Below are positions 13,708 to 20,471 of a stretch of 31,606 bases of DNA, in pieces; the stretch's first letter is position 1, and every line of letters starts with the position of its first letter. The stretch is taken from the NCBI GenBank assembly GCA_050012355.1, contig JBEKHI010000041.1, positions 1 to 31,606 on the forward strand, written 5' to 3'. Both the position numbers and the translations under genes were made by a program. Below the pieces are notes generated by a model that saw nothing but the letters and a program-made list of their open reading frames with translations, had not been told where the DNA came from and did no database searches. This DNA is from JBEKHI01 sp050012355 (GTDB taxonomy: Bacteria > Actinomycetota > Actinomycetes > Streptosporangiales > Streptosporangiaceae).

Positions 13708-14781
13708 GTGGAACCGGTGACGACAGATCGTGTCCAGCGGATGATCGATGCTGAGGCGGCGGAGCGTTTCCGGCCGGGCGCGGTGCCGCGGCTCGCGCTG
13801 CTGCGCTACGGAGACCACCCGATGATCGAGCCGGGAGAACTGTACCTGGGGGTCTTCCTCGGCCAGGACGGCGCGGGGCGGGACGCCTGGATGGACGAGC
13901 ACTTCGATCGCCTGAAGGACCTCCGTGCGCAGCGGCTTCCCGAGGTCAAGGGGTTCATAGTCGCCGCTCGGGTCCCCGGCAGCGCTGGCTTTCGCCTCAC
14001 CGAGATCAGGCAGATGGTCGGCATCTCGCTGCTCGATCCGGAAGAGGACGAGATCGCGCGCGGCATCAGACCGGTGCGGGCCCACCTCGGGCCCGCGGAC
14101 CTGGCGACGCTGGACGCACTGATCACGGCGGGCATCGCGGCCAGCCGCGCGGAGGCCGCGCGCTGGGCTCTGGCCCGCATCCGCGAGCAGCCGGCCTACG
14201 AGCGGCTCAGCGAGCGGCCGCCCGGCGAGCCCCGGGCGCGGGCAGGCCTGGACCAGGCCGGGCGGGACCAGCTGCAAAGCAGCCTCGAGGACCAGGTGGA
14301 GGAGCATTTCCCCGACGGCGGCGTGCAGCGAGTCGCGCTGCTGCAGCACGGCGACGACCCGTCGGTTGTGCCGGGAGACCTGCTGGTCCGGGTATTCATC
14401 GAAGAGGCCGAGTCCCTGCGGGCCTGGGACCGAGACCACGACACGATGATCCGGGAACTTCAGCGCGAGCTCGCGGAGCAGCTTCCCAGCGCCAGTTACC
14501 TCGATTTCTGGTTCGGCGAGAACGGCCGCCAAGGCCAGCGCAGGTATCGGCTCGGTGACCCGCCAGACGATCCAGCCAGCAGCGAGCAGGACCTCACCCC
14601 GGCTGATATCAGGCTCGGACCTGCGGACTTGCAGATGCTGGACGCGCTGATCGCCGAGGGCACCGCGGCCAGCCGGGCGGAAGCCATCGGCTGGGTCCTG
14701 GCTCGCATCCGCGAACGGCCGGCCTACGCGAGGCTCAGCGAGCGGGAGCGAGAGCTGGACGAGCTCAAAGCCCACTTCTGA
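13708..14781 (+). CDS. Two-unit protein with RHH-like modules (units 2 and 3 fused)
   Basis: A 357-residue cytoplasmic protein of no family I can name. It is an internal duplication: residues 1-170 and about 185-357 align with each other and with unit 1. Each unit has an N-terminal mixed domain marked by LLRYGDHPMIEPGELYLGVF (31-50) or LLQHGDDPSVVPGDLLVRVF (211-230). Each ends in a module, LGPADLATLDALITAGIAASRAEA (127-150) or LGPADLQMLDALIAEGTAASRAEA (303-326), then RIRExPAYxRLSER. The modules have the strand-helix-helix pattern and SRxEA turn of ribbon-helix-helix proteins. RHH proteins bind DNA as dimers, so two modules in one chain could form a built-in dimer (inference). The start is GTG with a perfect AAGGAGG. 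Confidence 0.78.
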   Translation: MEPVTTDRVQRMIDAEAAERFRPGAVPRLALLRYGDHPMIEPGELYLGVFLGQDGAGRDAWMDEHFDRLKDLRAQRLPEVKGFIVAARVPGSAGFRLTEIRQMVGISLLDPEEDEIARGIRPVRAHLGPADLATLDALITAGIAASRAEAARWALARIREQPAYERLSERPPGEPRARAGLDQAGRDQLQSSLEDQVEEHFPDGGVQRVALLQHGDDPSVVPGDLLVRVFIEEAESLRAWDRDHDTMIRELQRELAEQLPSASYLDFWFGENGRQGQRRYRLGDPPDDPASSEQDLTPADIRLGPADLQMLDALIAEGTAASRAEAIGWVLARIRERPAYARLSERERELDELKAHF

Positions 14782-14803
14782 CCCCTTGGCGGGTCGTCCC
14801 TGG

Positions 14804-15517
14804 CTAGTCACTTGCAAGCCGGATACTGCCGCGGATCTTTCGCAGGAACGGCCGGACCGCGTCAAGGAACTCGCCTGGCCGGGTCTGATGTACGTGATGA
14901 CCGGCGCCTTCGATCGTGACAAGCGAGGCGTCGGGCAGCAGTTCCGCCATCTTCGCCAGCAGGTCCTGCGGTACCGCACTGGTTGAGCCCCCGCCGATGA
15001 TCAGTGTCGGGCAGGTGATCGCGGGCAGTTCTGCCCACCACCCAGGGTCCGGGCGGCTGAGCTGCCCGCATATGGCTGGCACGACAGCCCAGTCGTATGG
15101 GAGCTCACCCTCGGGACGGGATCCGGGCTGCCAGGCACCGCCGCCGTCGGGAGGCGGGCTGTCCACCACGAGCAGCCCGGCCAGTCGGCCGGGGTAGCGC
15201 TCGGCGAACAGTTCCGCCACCGTCCCGCCCATGGAGTGGCCGCCGAGCACGAACCGGCCCAGGCCGAGCGCGTCCGCGAACTGGCGCACGTCCTCGCGCA
15301 TCTCTTCGAACGAGTACGCGCCGGGGCGTGCGCTCTCACCGTGCCCGCGCTGGTCGGGCGCCAGAACCCGGTACCCGGCGGCCGCCAGCTCCTGGGCGGT
15401 TCCCGCCCAGGTCGAGCGGTCGCTTCGCAGACCGTGCAGCAGCACCAGCGGCGGTGCCCCGGGGTTCCCGTACTCGCTGTAGCGGAACTCGCCCGCCCCC
15501 AAGTTGACCGCAGCCAT
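14804..15517 (-). CDS. Alpha/beta hydrolase (abhydrolase_1/6 type)
   Basis: A 237-residue cytoplasmic hydrolase. Motifs are LVLLHGLRSDRSTW (24-37) with the oxyanion HG, LAPDQRGHGESARP (52-65), the nucleophile S95 in GGHSMGG and the catalytic His in IEGAGHHVH (H207 or H208). The usual acid position after the sixth or seventh strand is unclear: the loop reads GGGSTSAVP without Asp, so D120 in VVDSPPP may serve instead. At 237 residues the cap domain is short. The substrate cannot be predicted. It is convergent with the two-unit RHH-like gene, 22 bp apart. Confidence 0.87.
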   Translation of the reverse strand: MAAVNLGAGEFRYSEYGNPGAPPLVLLHGLRSDRSTWAGTAQELAAAGYRVLAPDQRGHGESARPGAYSFEEMREDVRQFADALGLGRFVLGGHSMGGTVAELFAERYPGRLAGLLVVDSPPPDGGGAWQPGSRPEGELPYDWAVVPAICGQLSRPDPGWWAELPAITCPTLIIGGGSTSAVPQDLLAKMAELLPDASLVTIEGAGHHVHQTRPGEFLDAVRPFLRKIRGSIRLASD

Positions 15518-15547
15518 GAAGCCACCCTAGCGACAGCGGACGCCAGT

Positions 15548-15574
15548 ACTTCCGGCGAGCTGGGGCCCGGAAGT
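15548..15574 (-). terminator. Hairpin after the DUF1214-type gene
   Basis: On the minus strand, immediately after the stop codon at 15575, ACTTCCGG and CCGGAAGT form an 8-bp stem around an 11-nt loop. No run of U follows. It may be a hairpin terminator or mRNA 3' end of the type common in high-GC actinobacteria. Confidence 0.45.
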
Positions 15575-16909
15575 TCAGCCGTGTCCACCCGGAACCGGGA
15601 CCTGGAACCGGCGTAGGAAGGCGGCATTGCGCTGCTTCAGCTCGTGTGCTCGCTGCGCCGGGCTGACGCGGGGCAGCTGCGGAGGCAGCACCGACGCTAG
15701 GTCCTGGAAGTTCACCAGTTGCCCGCTGATCGACAGATCGCTGTCGGGTGACGGCAGCAGTTGCCAACGCGCATCCAGGGTGCCGCTCTGGACTCCGCCG
15801 GTGTCTAGCCAGTTGTGGACGCCGGGATCCTGGGCGCACATGACAAGCGTGTAGCTGCCGTCGGCATTGGCGTCAGCCTGGAAGTTGTTGAGGCTGGACT
15901 GCAGCGGACCCGGATGGATCGACACGCCGAATGGATCCGTGACCGGAAGGGTGAAGTAGCCCGAGCCGCCCAGGGTGGCCTGTACGACCAGAGCCTGGCT
16001 GTCGGCGAGCTGGAAGCGACACTGGGCGCTGCGCTGGGTTACCAGCGCATAGGGTGTCTGGCCGGCCGGCGGAGGTGTATTGAAGGCGTTCAGCGGCACG
16101 GTCGTCGTTGAGAAGCCGTTCGCGTTGAAGGGCACCGCCAGCGCTATCGAGTCCGCGGAAATTGCCGCCATCTGATCCAGGGTGAGCGGCGAGGGAGCGG
16201 GCGGCCCGCCGACTCGCTCGATGCTGAGCGCATCCGGATTCTGGGTTGCCCAGTCGTCCATCGAGTTCCGCACGAGTACTGTCGTCGTCCCGGCGGTCAT
16301 CTGCAGGTGATTGGGCCGGCCATTGGCCGGGCTGCTGTCGATAGTCACGGTAAAGGTGCCATCGGATGCTACCTGCAACTCGTTGTACGCCAGGTTGCCG
16401 ATGGTCTCCGGGATGTAGATGTTCGTCAGCAGTGAGATGTTGACGTCCTTCGGTCCGGGATAGCGGCGCTTGCCGCGGATCCGGTACTGCGACGCAGGGT
16501 CCACCAGGCCCCAGCGGTAAATGTTGTCCGGGTTGACCCAGCCGAACCGGGCGCCCGGTACGGATGTGCCAAACCACCTGTGCGGATCCGCGACCATGAC
16601 CAGTCCGGGCCGGTAGGGGTCCGAGACCGCCGCGGTCAGTGCGGTTGCATACGCGAGTTCTCGGGCAGCCTCCTGACCGCGCCCAGGGTCGCCCGCGCCC
16701 GTCCGCAGGTAGACCGGGAGTGCTTCGCTGATGGCTGCCTGCACCACCGGGGCAGCCACGATCCGGCGGGCAAGCGTCTCCCAGCGCAGTTGCGACGCGG
16801 TCGCCAGGGGGTTGGAGTCCGGTGTCCTCTCCTTGCCGCGGTGGCCAGCTAGCAGCCAGGCTGACGGGATCGCGGTCCCCGTTAGCTTGAGCATCGCCCT
16901 GCGCTCCAA
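15575..16909 (-). CDS. Exported DUF1214-type protein
   Basis: A 444-residue protein with a twin-arginine-like N-terminus (ERRAMLKLTGTAIPSAWLLAG), so it is probably exported through Tat, perhaps as a lipid-free periplasmic protein. The middle contains DNIYRWGLVDPASQYRIRGKR and a beta-rich domain. The C-terminal part contains QSSLNNFQADANADGSYTLV and PGVHNWLDTGG, which match the NWLDT signature I associate with DUF1214 proteins. Function unknown; the family often occurs near hydrolases and steroid or lipid genes. The start is a TTG at 16909 with GAGGAAGG directly upstream; the next in-frame ATG, at 16894, would lose the paired arginines. Confidence 0.75.
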   Translation of the reverse strand: MERRAMLKLTGTAIPSAWLLAGHRGKERTPDSNPLATASQLRWETLARRIVAAPVVQAAISEALPVYLRTGAGDPGRGQEAARELAYATALTAAVSDPYRPGLVMVADPHRWFGTSVPGARFGWVNPDNIYRWGLVDPASQYRIRGKRRYPGPKDVNISLLTNIYIPETIGNLAYNELQVASDGTFTVTIDSSPANGRPNHLQMTAGTTTVLVRNSMDDWATQNPDALSIERVGGPPAPSPLTLDQMAAISADSIALAVPFNANGFSTTTVPLNAFNTPPPAGQTPYALVTQRSAQCRFQLADSQALVVQATLGGSGYFTLPVTDPFGVSIHPGPLQSSLNNFQADANADGSYTLVMCAQDPGVHNWLDTGGVQSGTLDARWQLLPSPDSDLSISGQLVNFQDLASVLPPQLPRVSPAQRAHELKQRNAAFLRRFQVPVPGGHG

Positions 16910-16930
16910 TGGCCTTCCTCTCTGCGTAAC

Positions 16931-16964
16931 CCTATAAAATAGATTCTTTATATAGATATATATC
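16931..16964 (-). promoter_or_regulatory. AT-rich promoter region of the DUF1214-type gene
   Basis: This is a conspicuous block of almost pure A and T (TATAAAAT..., TATATA-GA-TATATA) in otherwise GC-rich DNA. It lies 20-55 bp upstream of the TTG start at 16909. Several -10-like boxes overlap, so no single promoter can be chosen. Confidence 0.4.
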
Positions 16965-17446
16965 GTGACACTGGCCGACCGTCGGAGTTTTCGGATCTTA
17001 GTCTCCCGGGCGGCCAGTCCAAGATCGCTGCGTGCTGTCCTACGAGATGCTCTGGCAGGCTAGGAGCTGAATAGCGGGCTGATTAGCGTGCCCGCAGGCA
17101 CCGGCGTCAGTCTTCAGCAACCGTCAGAGCGTGGCTCGGGCATAGCCGGGCTGCCTCACAGGGCCGTTCGGCGGCGCCGCCCGGGGGCGGGGGGGAGAGA
17201 GAGCAGCACGACAATGCCTTGTTTCCGCGAAGATTGCCTCGGCACCGCACAGGGCGGCCACGGCGATGGACGGGCGTTCATGGGGGAGTCGTTCCATCGG
17301 GTGCGGGAAGCCCCGGCCTTTGTCCGGCCAGCCTGCGTCTGGTTAGACCGAAAGGCCTGCTCACGTGAGCACCACCATGCGGACCGCCCGACTCATCGTT
17401 CCGGTACAAGGGCACAGGCCACTGGGGTTGCCGACCAGGCCAGCGG
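16965..17446. other. Intergenic stretch, no convincing gene
   Basis: It lies between the promoter of the DUF1214-type gene and the 3' end of the CrtC-like gene. A plus-strand frame at 17088-17657 exists but runs antisense into the CrtC-like gene and has no family features. The stretch contains the perfect 14-bp palindrome TGCTCACGTGAGCA (17358-17371) and a GC-only run near 17170-17195. Nothing else stands out. Confidence 0.6.
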
Positions 17447-18532
17447 TCACCGAACGTGGCCGAACCACATGAGCTCCCAGATTCCGGGGTCGGCGACCTT
17501 CTCCACTGACTGGCCATCGACGAAGTGTTCGAGCCCGACCTGGCCCGTGAACCGCAGGTACGCGCCGTCGAACCGGGCAGCCTTGGCCAGCAGGTGCTTG
17601 ATCCCCGTGATTTGGTCGATCATCCGATCATCGACAATGGTCGACTCCAAATGGTAGCGGATGACATAGCGGTCCGCGCCGTCTTCGTACTCGTAGGTGA
17701 CGACCTGCGCGAACGGCTTACCGCTGTGCTCGTCGACCTGCTCGCCCTCCAGCGAGAACCGCACCTGGCCGGGGTCGTCGGCGACGATTGCGCCGTCCTT
17801 CGCGAGCATGAAGATCGGGATCTCGGTGTTGCCGTAGTCCGCTTCGGCTGTGATGTAGCTTGACACGATTGAGTACGGCCCGGCCTGGGCGCGGCCCCAG
17901 TACCAGTGGTTGATGAGCTTGGTCATAGCCACGTCACCCCAGTTGTGATCGTGGTAGCCCACACCCGTCAGGGTCTCCTGAACACCGTCTAGGACGAGGT
18001 CAACGACGACGCTCCCCTGCGGCACGGACGGCAGCCACGCGAAAAAGTGCTCGTCCTGCTCACCGAAGTACATGTAGCCCGTGCCGGGCCGCCACGGCGG
18101 CACCTGCCCGACAAGGTCGATGTCCAGCAGCAGCGGGCCCTCCTCCACGTGGATGCGGTACTTCGACGGACTGCCCCACTCGACGTTGCGGAAGGTGTTC
18201 GGGCCGATGGTGACGTCACACTTGTTGGTGGCTGCGTGAAAGCCGGCCGCGTCGGCCTTGGCCTCCCATTGGCGGTGCGAGCCGTCCGGGCGATCGAGTT
18301 CGACCGACACGTAGGGCGCCAGGCCTTTGCCGACGCCCTCGATGAACGGCTTCGTATAGAACACAACGACCAGGGAGCTGCCGTCATCGAGGTGGGTGTC
18401 GAAGTACCACCACTCGTAGGTGTCCTTCTCGCCCGTGGTACGCATCCCGTCCTCACGACGCGCGATCGGCTGTGGCGCGATGCCGAGGGCGGTGTAGTCC
18501 TGTGGCCGGCGGGCGTTTCGTGCAGTGCCCAT
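17447..18532 (-). CDS. CrtC-like lipocalin-domain protein
   Basis: A 361-residue protein with no signal peptide. EWWYFD (40-45) at the N-terminus, YMYFGEQDEHFFAWLPSV in the middle and GVGYHDHNWGD (190-200) followed by HWYWGRAQ (209-216) are the hallmarks of the CrtC N-terminal lipocalin fold, shared by carotenoid 1,2-hydratases and other hydratase/AttH-like proteins. No carotenoid gene lies nearby, so carotenoid hydration is not supported by context; a hydratase or binding role on a hydrophobic substrate is inference. GAGAGGAC about 8 nt upstream supports the ATG. Two palindromes lie within 130 bp upstream. Confidence 0.8.
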   Translation of the reverse strand: MGTARNARRPQDYTALGIAPQPIARREDGMRTTGEKDTYEWWYFDTHLDDGSSLVVVFYTKPFIEGVGKGLAPYVSVELDRPDGSHRQWEAKADAAGFHAATNKCDVTIGPNTFRNVEWGSPSKYRIHVEEGPLLLDIDLVGQVPPWRPGTGYMYFGEQDEHFFAWLPSVPQGSVVVDLVLDGVQETLTGVGYHDHNWGDVAMTKLINHWYWGRAQAGPYSIVSSYITAEADYGNTEIPIFMLAKDGAIVADDPGQVRFSLEGEQVDEHSGKPFAQVVTYEYEDGADRYVIRYHLESTIVDDRMIDQITGIKHLLAKAARFDGAYLRFTGQVGLEHFVDGQSVEKVADPGIWELMWFGHVR

Positions 18533-18617
18533 GGTGAGTGTCCTCTCGCTGGAGCGGGATCGGAACCGGCGGAGGCACGGCCCCGGACGGAGTAGATCGC
18601 GAACTGGCGCCGGACGA

Positions 18618-18663
18618 ACCTGTACAGGTCCTCGCCGTCACCGGCACTCCGCTACTCAGAGTA
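18618..18663. promoter_or_regulatory. Two palindromes upstream of the CrtC-like gene
   Basis: ACCTGTACAGGT (18618-18629) is a perfect 12-bp palindrome, and TACTC-A-GAGTA (18653-18663) is a perfect 5-bp-arm repeat. Both lie in the 243-bp gap upstream of the CrtC-like gene and look like regulator sites. No regulator gene is adjacent. Confidence 0.35.
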
Positions 18664-18775
18664 ACGAAAGTGTAAGCGTCACGATGCGTGCCTCACCTGT
18701 CTCCGCAGGGTGGCGGTCGAAGAGAATCCGAAGGGACTCGCGATCTGGTTCAGATTTCCCCAGTACTGTGGCTCT

Positions 18776-19474
18776 TCATTTCGTCCGCGAGGACGGCTTG
18801 CCAACTGATAACCCGCTGACGTCAGACGAGGGCAGCGGACGGGACGGCATGTGCACGGAGATCTCGCCGCCGAGCATGAACCCGGCGGACAGGCGCAGGT
18901 GATCACCGCTCCAGAAGCGGCCTGCGTCATACCAGCCGGGCCCGTGCCTGCCGGGCAGGAGCCCCATGGCCCGGTAGGTGACAGCGAGCACCTCCGCGCA
19001 GTAGGCAGTCTCCAGGTCGGCATCTCCGGTCTGGCGCCTGACCGGGGGCACCCGCCCGGACAGCCACCGCGAGGCCAGCCGGGCGGTGGAGGGGAACGGC
19101 GTGCCGTCCATCCGCGCGATGGTGCGAAGGACCGCATCCTCCATCTCGTTGGTGACCGGACTATCGAGCTGTCGTAGCCACGCCCGCTGGCCGTACCGTG
19201 TGGACCAGACGATGACCGCCTCGCGCAGGTCGTGCAGCTGCACCCCGCGATGGCGGGTGCCTGACCACAGGTCCGGCAGGGACCGGCCGAGCTCAGCGTG
19301 CCACATCAGCGGCGGCAGGTCGCCGATGACGACGGACATGCCGACGTGGTTGACGGGGCTGTTGGTCGCCATCTGGATGGCACGGTCGGCCGCCTTGTGG
19401 CCGCGAAACAGCCACACATCACCCGTGCGGGCCAGGTCCAGCGCCTCATCAAGGGTGATGCTCGCGGCAGGCAC
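18776..19474 (-). CDS. Permuted NlpC/P60 (YiiX-like) papain-fold protein
   Basis: A 232-residue protein. GDVWLFRGHKAADRAIQMATNSPVNHVGMSV (18-48) and ETAYCAEVLAVTYRAMGLL (155-173) place a His at H43 before a Cys at C159, the reversed order seen in circularly permuted NlpC/P60 proteins such as YiiX. Members are thought to act on acyl-amide or thioester bonds, often of lipids, rather than on peptidoglycan; the substrate here is unknown. No signal peptide is seen. The start is a GTG at 19474 without ribosome site but with a TAGGCT box 6 nt upstream, so it is probably leaderless. Confidence 0.75.
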   Translation of the reverse strand: MPAASITLDEALDLARTGDVWLFRGHKAADRAIQMATNSPVNHVGMSVVIGDLPPLMWHAELGRSLPDLWSGTRHRGVQLHDLREAVIVWSTRYGQRAWLRQLDSPVTNEMEDAVLRTIARMDGTPFPSTARLASRWLSGRVPPVRRQTGDADLETAYCAEVLAVTYRAMGLLPGRHGPGWYDAGRFWSGDHLRLSAGFMLGGEISVHMPSRPLPSSDVSGLSVGKPSSRTK

Positions 19475-19491
19475 GGTAGTAGCCTAATCAC
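19475..19491. promoter_or_regulatory. Shared symmetric -10 region of two leaderless genes
   Basis: TAGCCT (19480-19485, plus strand) and TAGGCT (19486-19481, minus strand) are the same seven bases read both ways. Each is followed by 6 nt and then a GTG start, at 19492 and 19474. Both genes would thus be leaderless and use overlapping divergent promoters. No clear -35 box was found for either. Confidence 0.45.
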
Positions 19492-19677
19492 GTGCGCTGG
19501 CTAAAGGTACTGGGACTAGCAGGCTTTGCTGGTGTCGCCGCCGGCGGAGTGGTGATCGTCCGGGCCGAGCGCCGCCGCCGGGCCTACACTCCGCAGGAGG
19601 TCCGGGAGCGGCTGCACGCCCGGCTCGCCGAAGCCTCCCAGACCGGCCCGGACCGCCCAGCCGAGGCTGATACCTGA
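19492..19677 (+). CDS. Small single-pass membrane protein (61 aa)
   Basis: A short protein with one hydrophobic helix (VLGLAGFAGVAAGGVVIV, about residues 6-23), then a basic stretch RAERRRRAYTPQEVRERLHARLAEA. The helix followed by Arg-rich residues predicts a cytoplasmic C-terminal tail. I recall very similar small proteins of unknown function in many actinobacteria, with the AYTPxEVRxRLHxRL segment conserved. It starts at a leaderless-type GTG and is divergent from the YiiX-like gene. Confidence 0.72.
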   Translation: MRWLKVLGLAGFAGVAAGGVVIVRAERRRRAYTPQEVRERLHARLAEASQTGPDRPAEADT

Positions 19678-19752
19678 ACCGCGCAGTTAGCGCCTGGTGC
19701 TGATGACGCTCCGTCGAACCACCTGCTGGACGAGCGCGAAGGCGGTACACGG

Positions 19753-20397
19753 TCAGTCAAACGTCGGCTTGCGGTCTCTGGTCCGCTTGAGCTCGAAGAA
19801 GCCGTCTGCCTCGGTCACGAGCACGACGCCGTCCCATAGCCGGCCTGCCGCCTCGCCCCGCGGGATCGGCGTGATGACCGGGCCGAAGATGGTGTTGCCC
19901 CGGATACGGATGACGGGCGTGCCGACGTCCGTACCGACGACGTCGAAGGCCTCGTTGTGAGACCTCTTAATCTCATCGTCGAACTCGGTGCTGTCCGCGG
20001 CGTGGGCCAGGGAAGCTGGCAGGCCGACCTCAGCCAGCGCTTCCGGGATCACCTCGGGATCGTCTCTGCGGCCCTGATTGTGAAGCCTTGTCCCGATGGC
20101 GGTGTAGACCGGGCCGAGGATGCTAGGGCCGGCCTCCTGGGCAGCGGCGGTGACCACGCGGACCGGGCCCCAGGCCTTGCTCATCCGCTCCAGATACTCC
20201 GGAGTCAGGCCTTCACTCTCGTGCTGGATCAGGTTCAGGTACGCGAGCGACATGATCCGCCAGTCGGCCCGCACTGGTCGCACCTTCTCCACCTCGAGAA
20301 TCCAGCGGGAGGTGATCCAGGCCCAGGGGCACAGCGGATCGAACCAGAACTGCGCGTTTTCATTAGCTTCTGGCGGCGACGTCACGTTGTCTGGCAA
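19753..20397 (-). CDS. DsbA-fold protein, mycothiol-dependent nitroreductase (Rv2466c-like)
   Basis: A thioredoxin-fold protein of about 214 residues with the inserted helical domain of DsbA/FrnE relatives. The N-terminal active site is FDPLCPWAW, so the thiol is C23 and the position of a resolving Cys is Ala. GTDVGTPVIRIRGNTIFGPVITP near the C-terminus contains the cis-Pro loop of the fold. Rv2466c of Mycobacterium tuberculosis is a mycothiol-dependent reductase; similar chemistry is inferred here. A TTG at 20397 preceded by AGGTGG is my preferred start; a GTG at 20385 is the alternative. The frame open to 20442 would begin inside the terminator hairpin of the upstream gene. Confidence 0.82.
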   Translation of the reverse strand: MPDNVTSPPEANENAQFWFDPLCPWAWITSRWILEVEKVRPVRADWRIMSLAYLNLIQHESEGLTPEYLERMSKAWGPVRVVTAAAQEAGPSILGPVYTAIGTRLHNQGRRDDPEVIPEALAEVGLPASLAHAADSTEFDDEIKRSHNEAFDVVGTDVGTPVIRIRGNTIFGPVITPIPRGEAAGRLWDGVVLVTEADGFFELKRTRDRKPTFD

Positions 20398-20422
20398 CAG
20401 GCAGCCACCTACAAGTATTCCC

Positions 20423-20465
20423 GGCCGGAAGCAGGCTGGCACGTGGTGCCAGCCTGCTTCCGGCC
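20423..20465 (-). terminator. Perfect 20-bp hairpin after the GH2 gene
   Basis: Arms at 20423-20442 and 20446-20465 are perfect 20-bp reverse complements around a 3-nt loop (GTG). The stem begins 6 nt after the GH2 stop codon at 20472 on the minus strand. No U-tract follows, as is usual for hairpin terminators in high-GC actinobacteria. It separates the GH2 remnant from the DsbA-like gene. Confidence 0.75.
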
Positions 20466-20471
20466 TCGGCG

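Noticed and set aside
13633..14979. Minus-strand open frame of 448 codons opposite the two-unit RHH-like gene
   Set aside because: It crosses the ends of two genes and lacks recognisable domains; the plus-strand gene shows internal homologous repeats and a perfect ribosome site.
17358..17371. Perfect palindrome TGCTCACGTGAGCA as an operator
   Set aside because: It lies downstream of the CrtC-like gene and over 440 bp from the DUF1214-type start, so there is no promoter for it to control; noted only as part of the intergenic stretch.
17088..17657. Plus-strand open frame of 189 codons after the DUF1214-type promoter
   Set aside because: Over 200 bp lie antisense in the CrtC-like gene, and the rest has no homology features or ribosome site.
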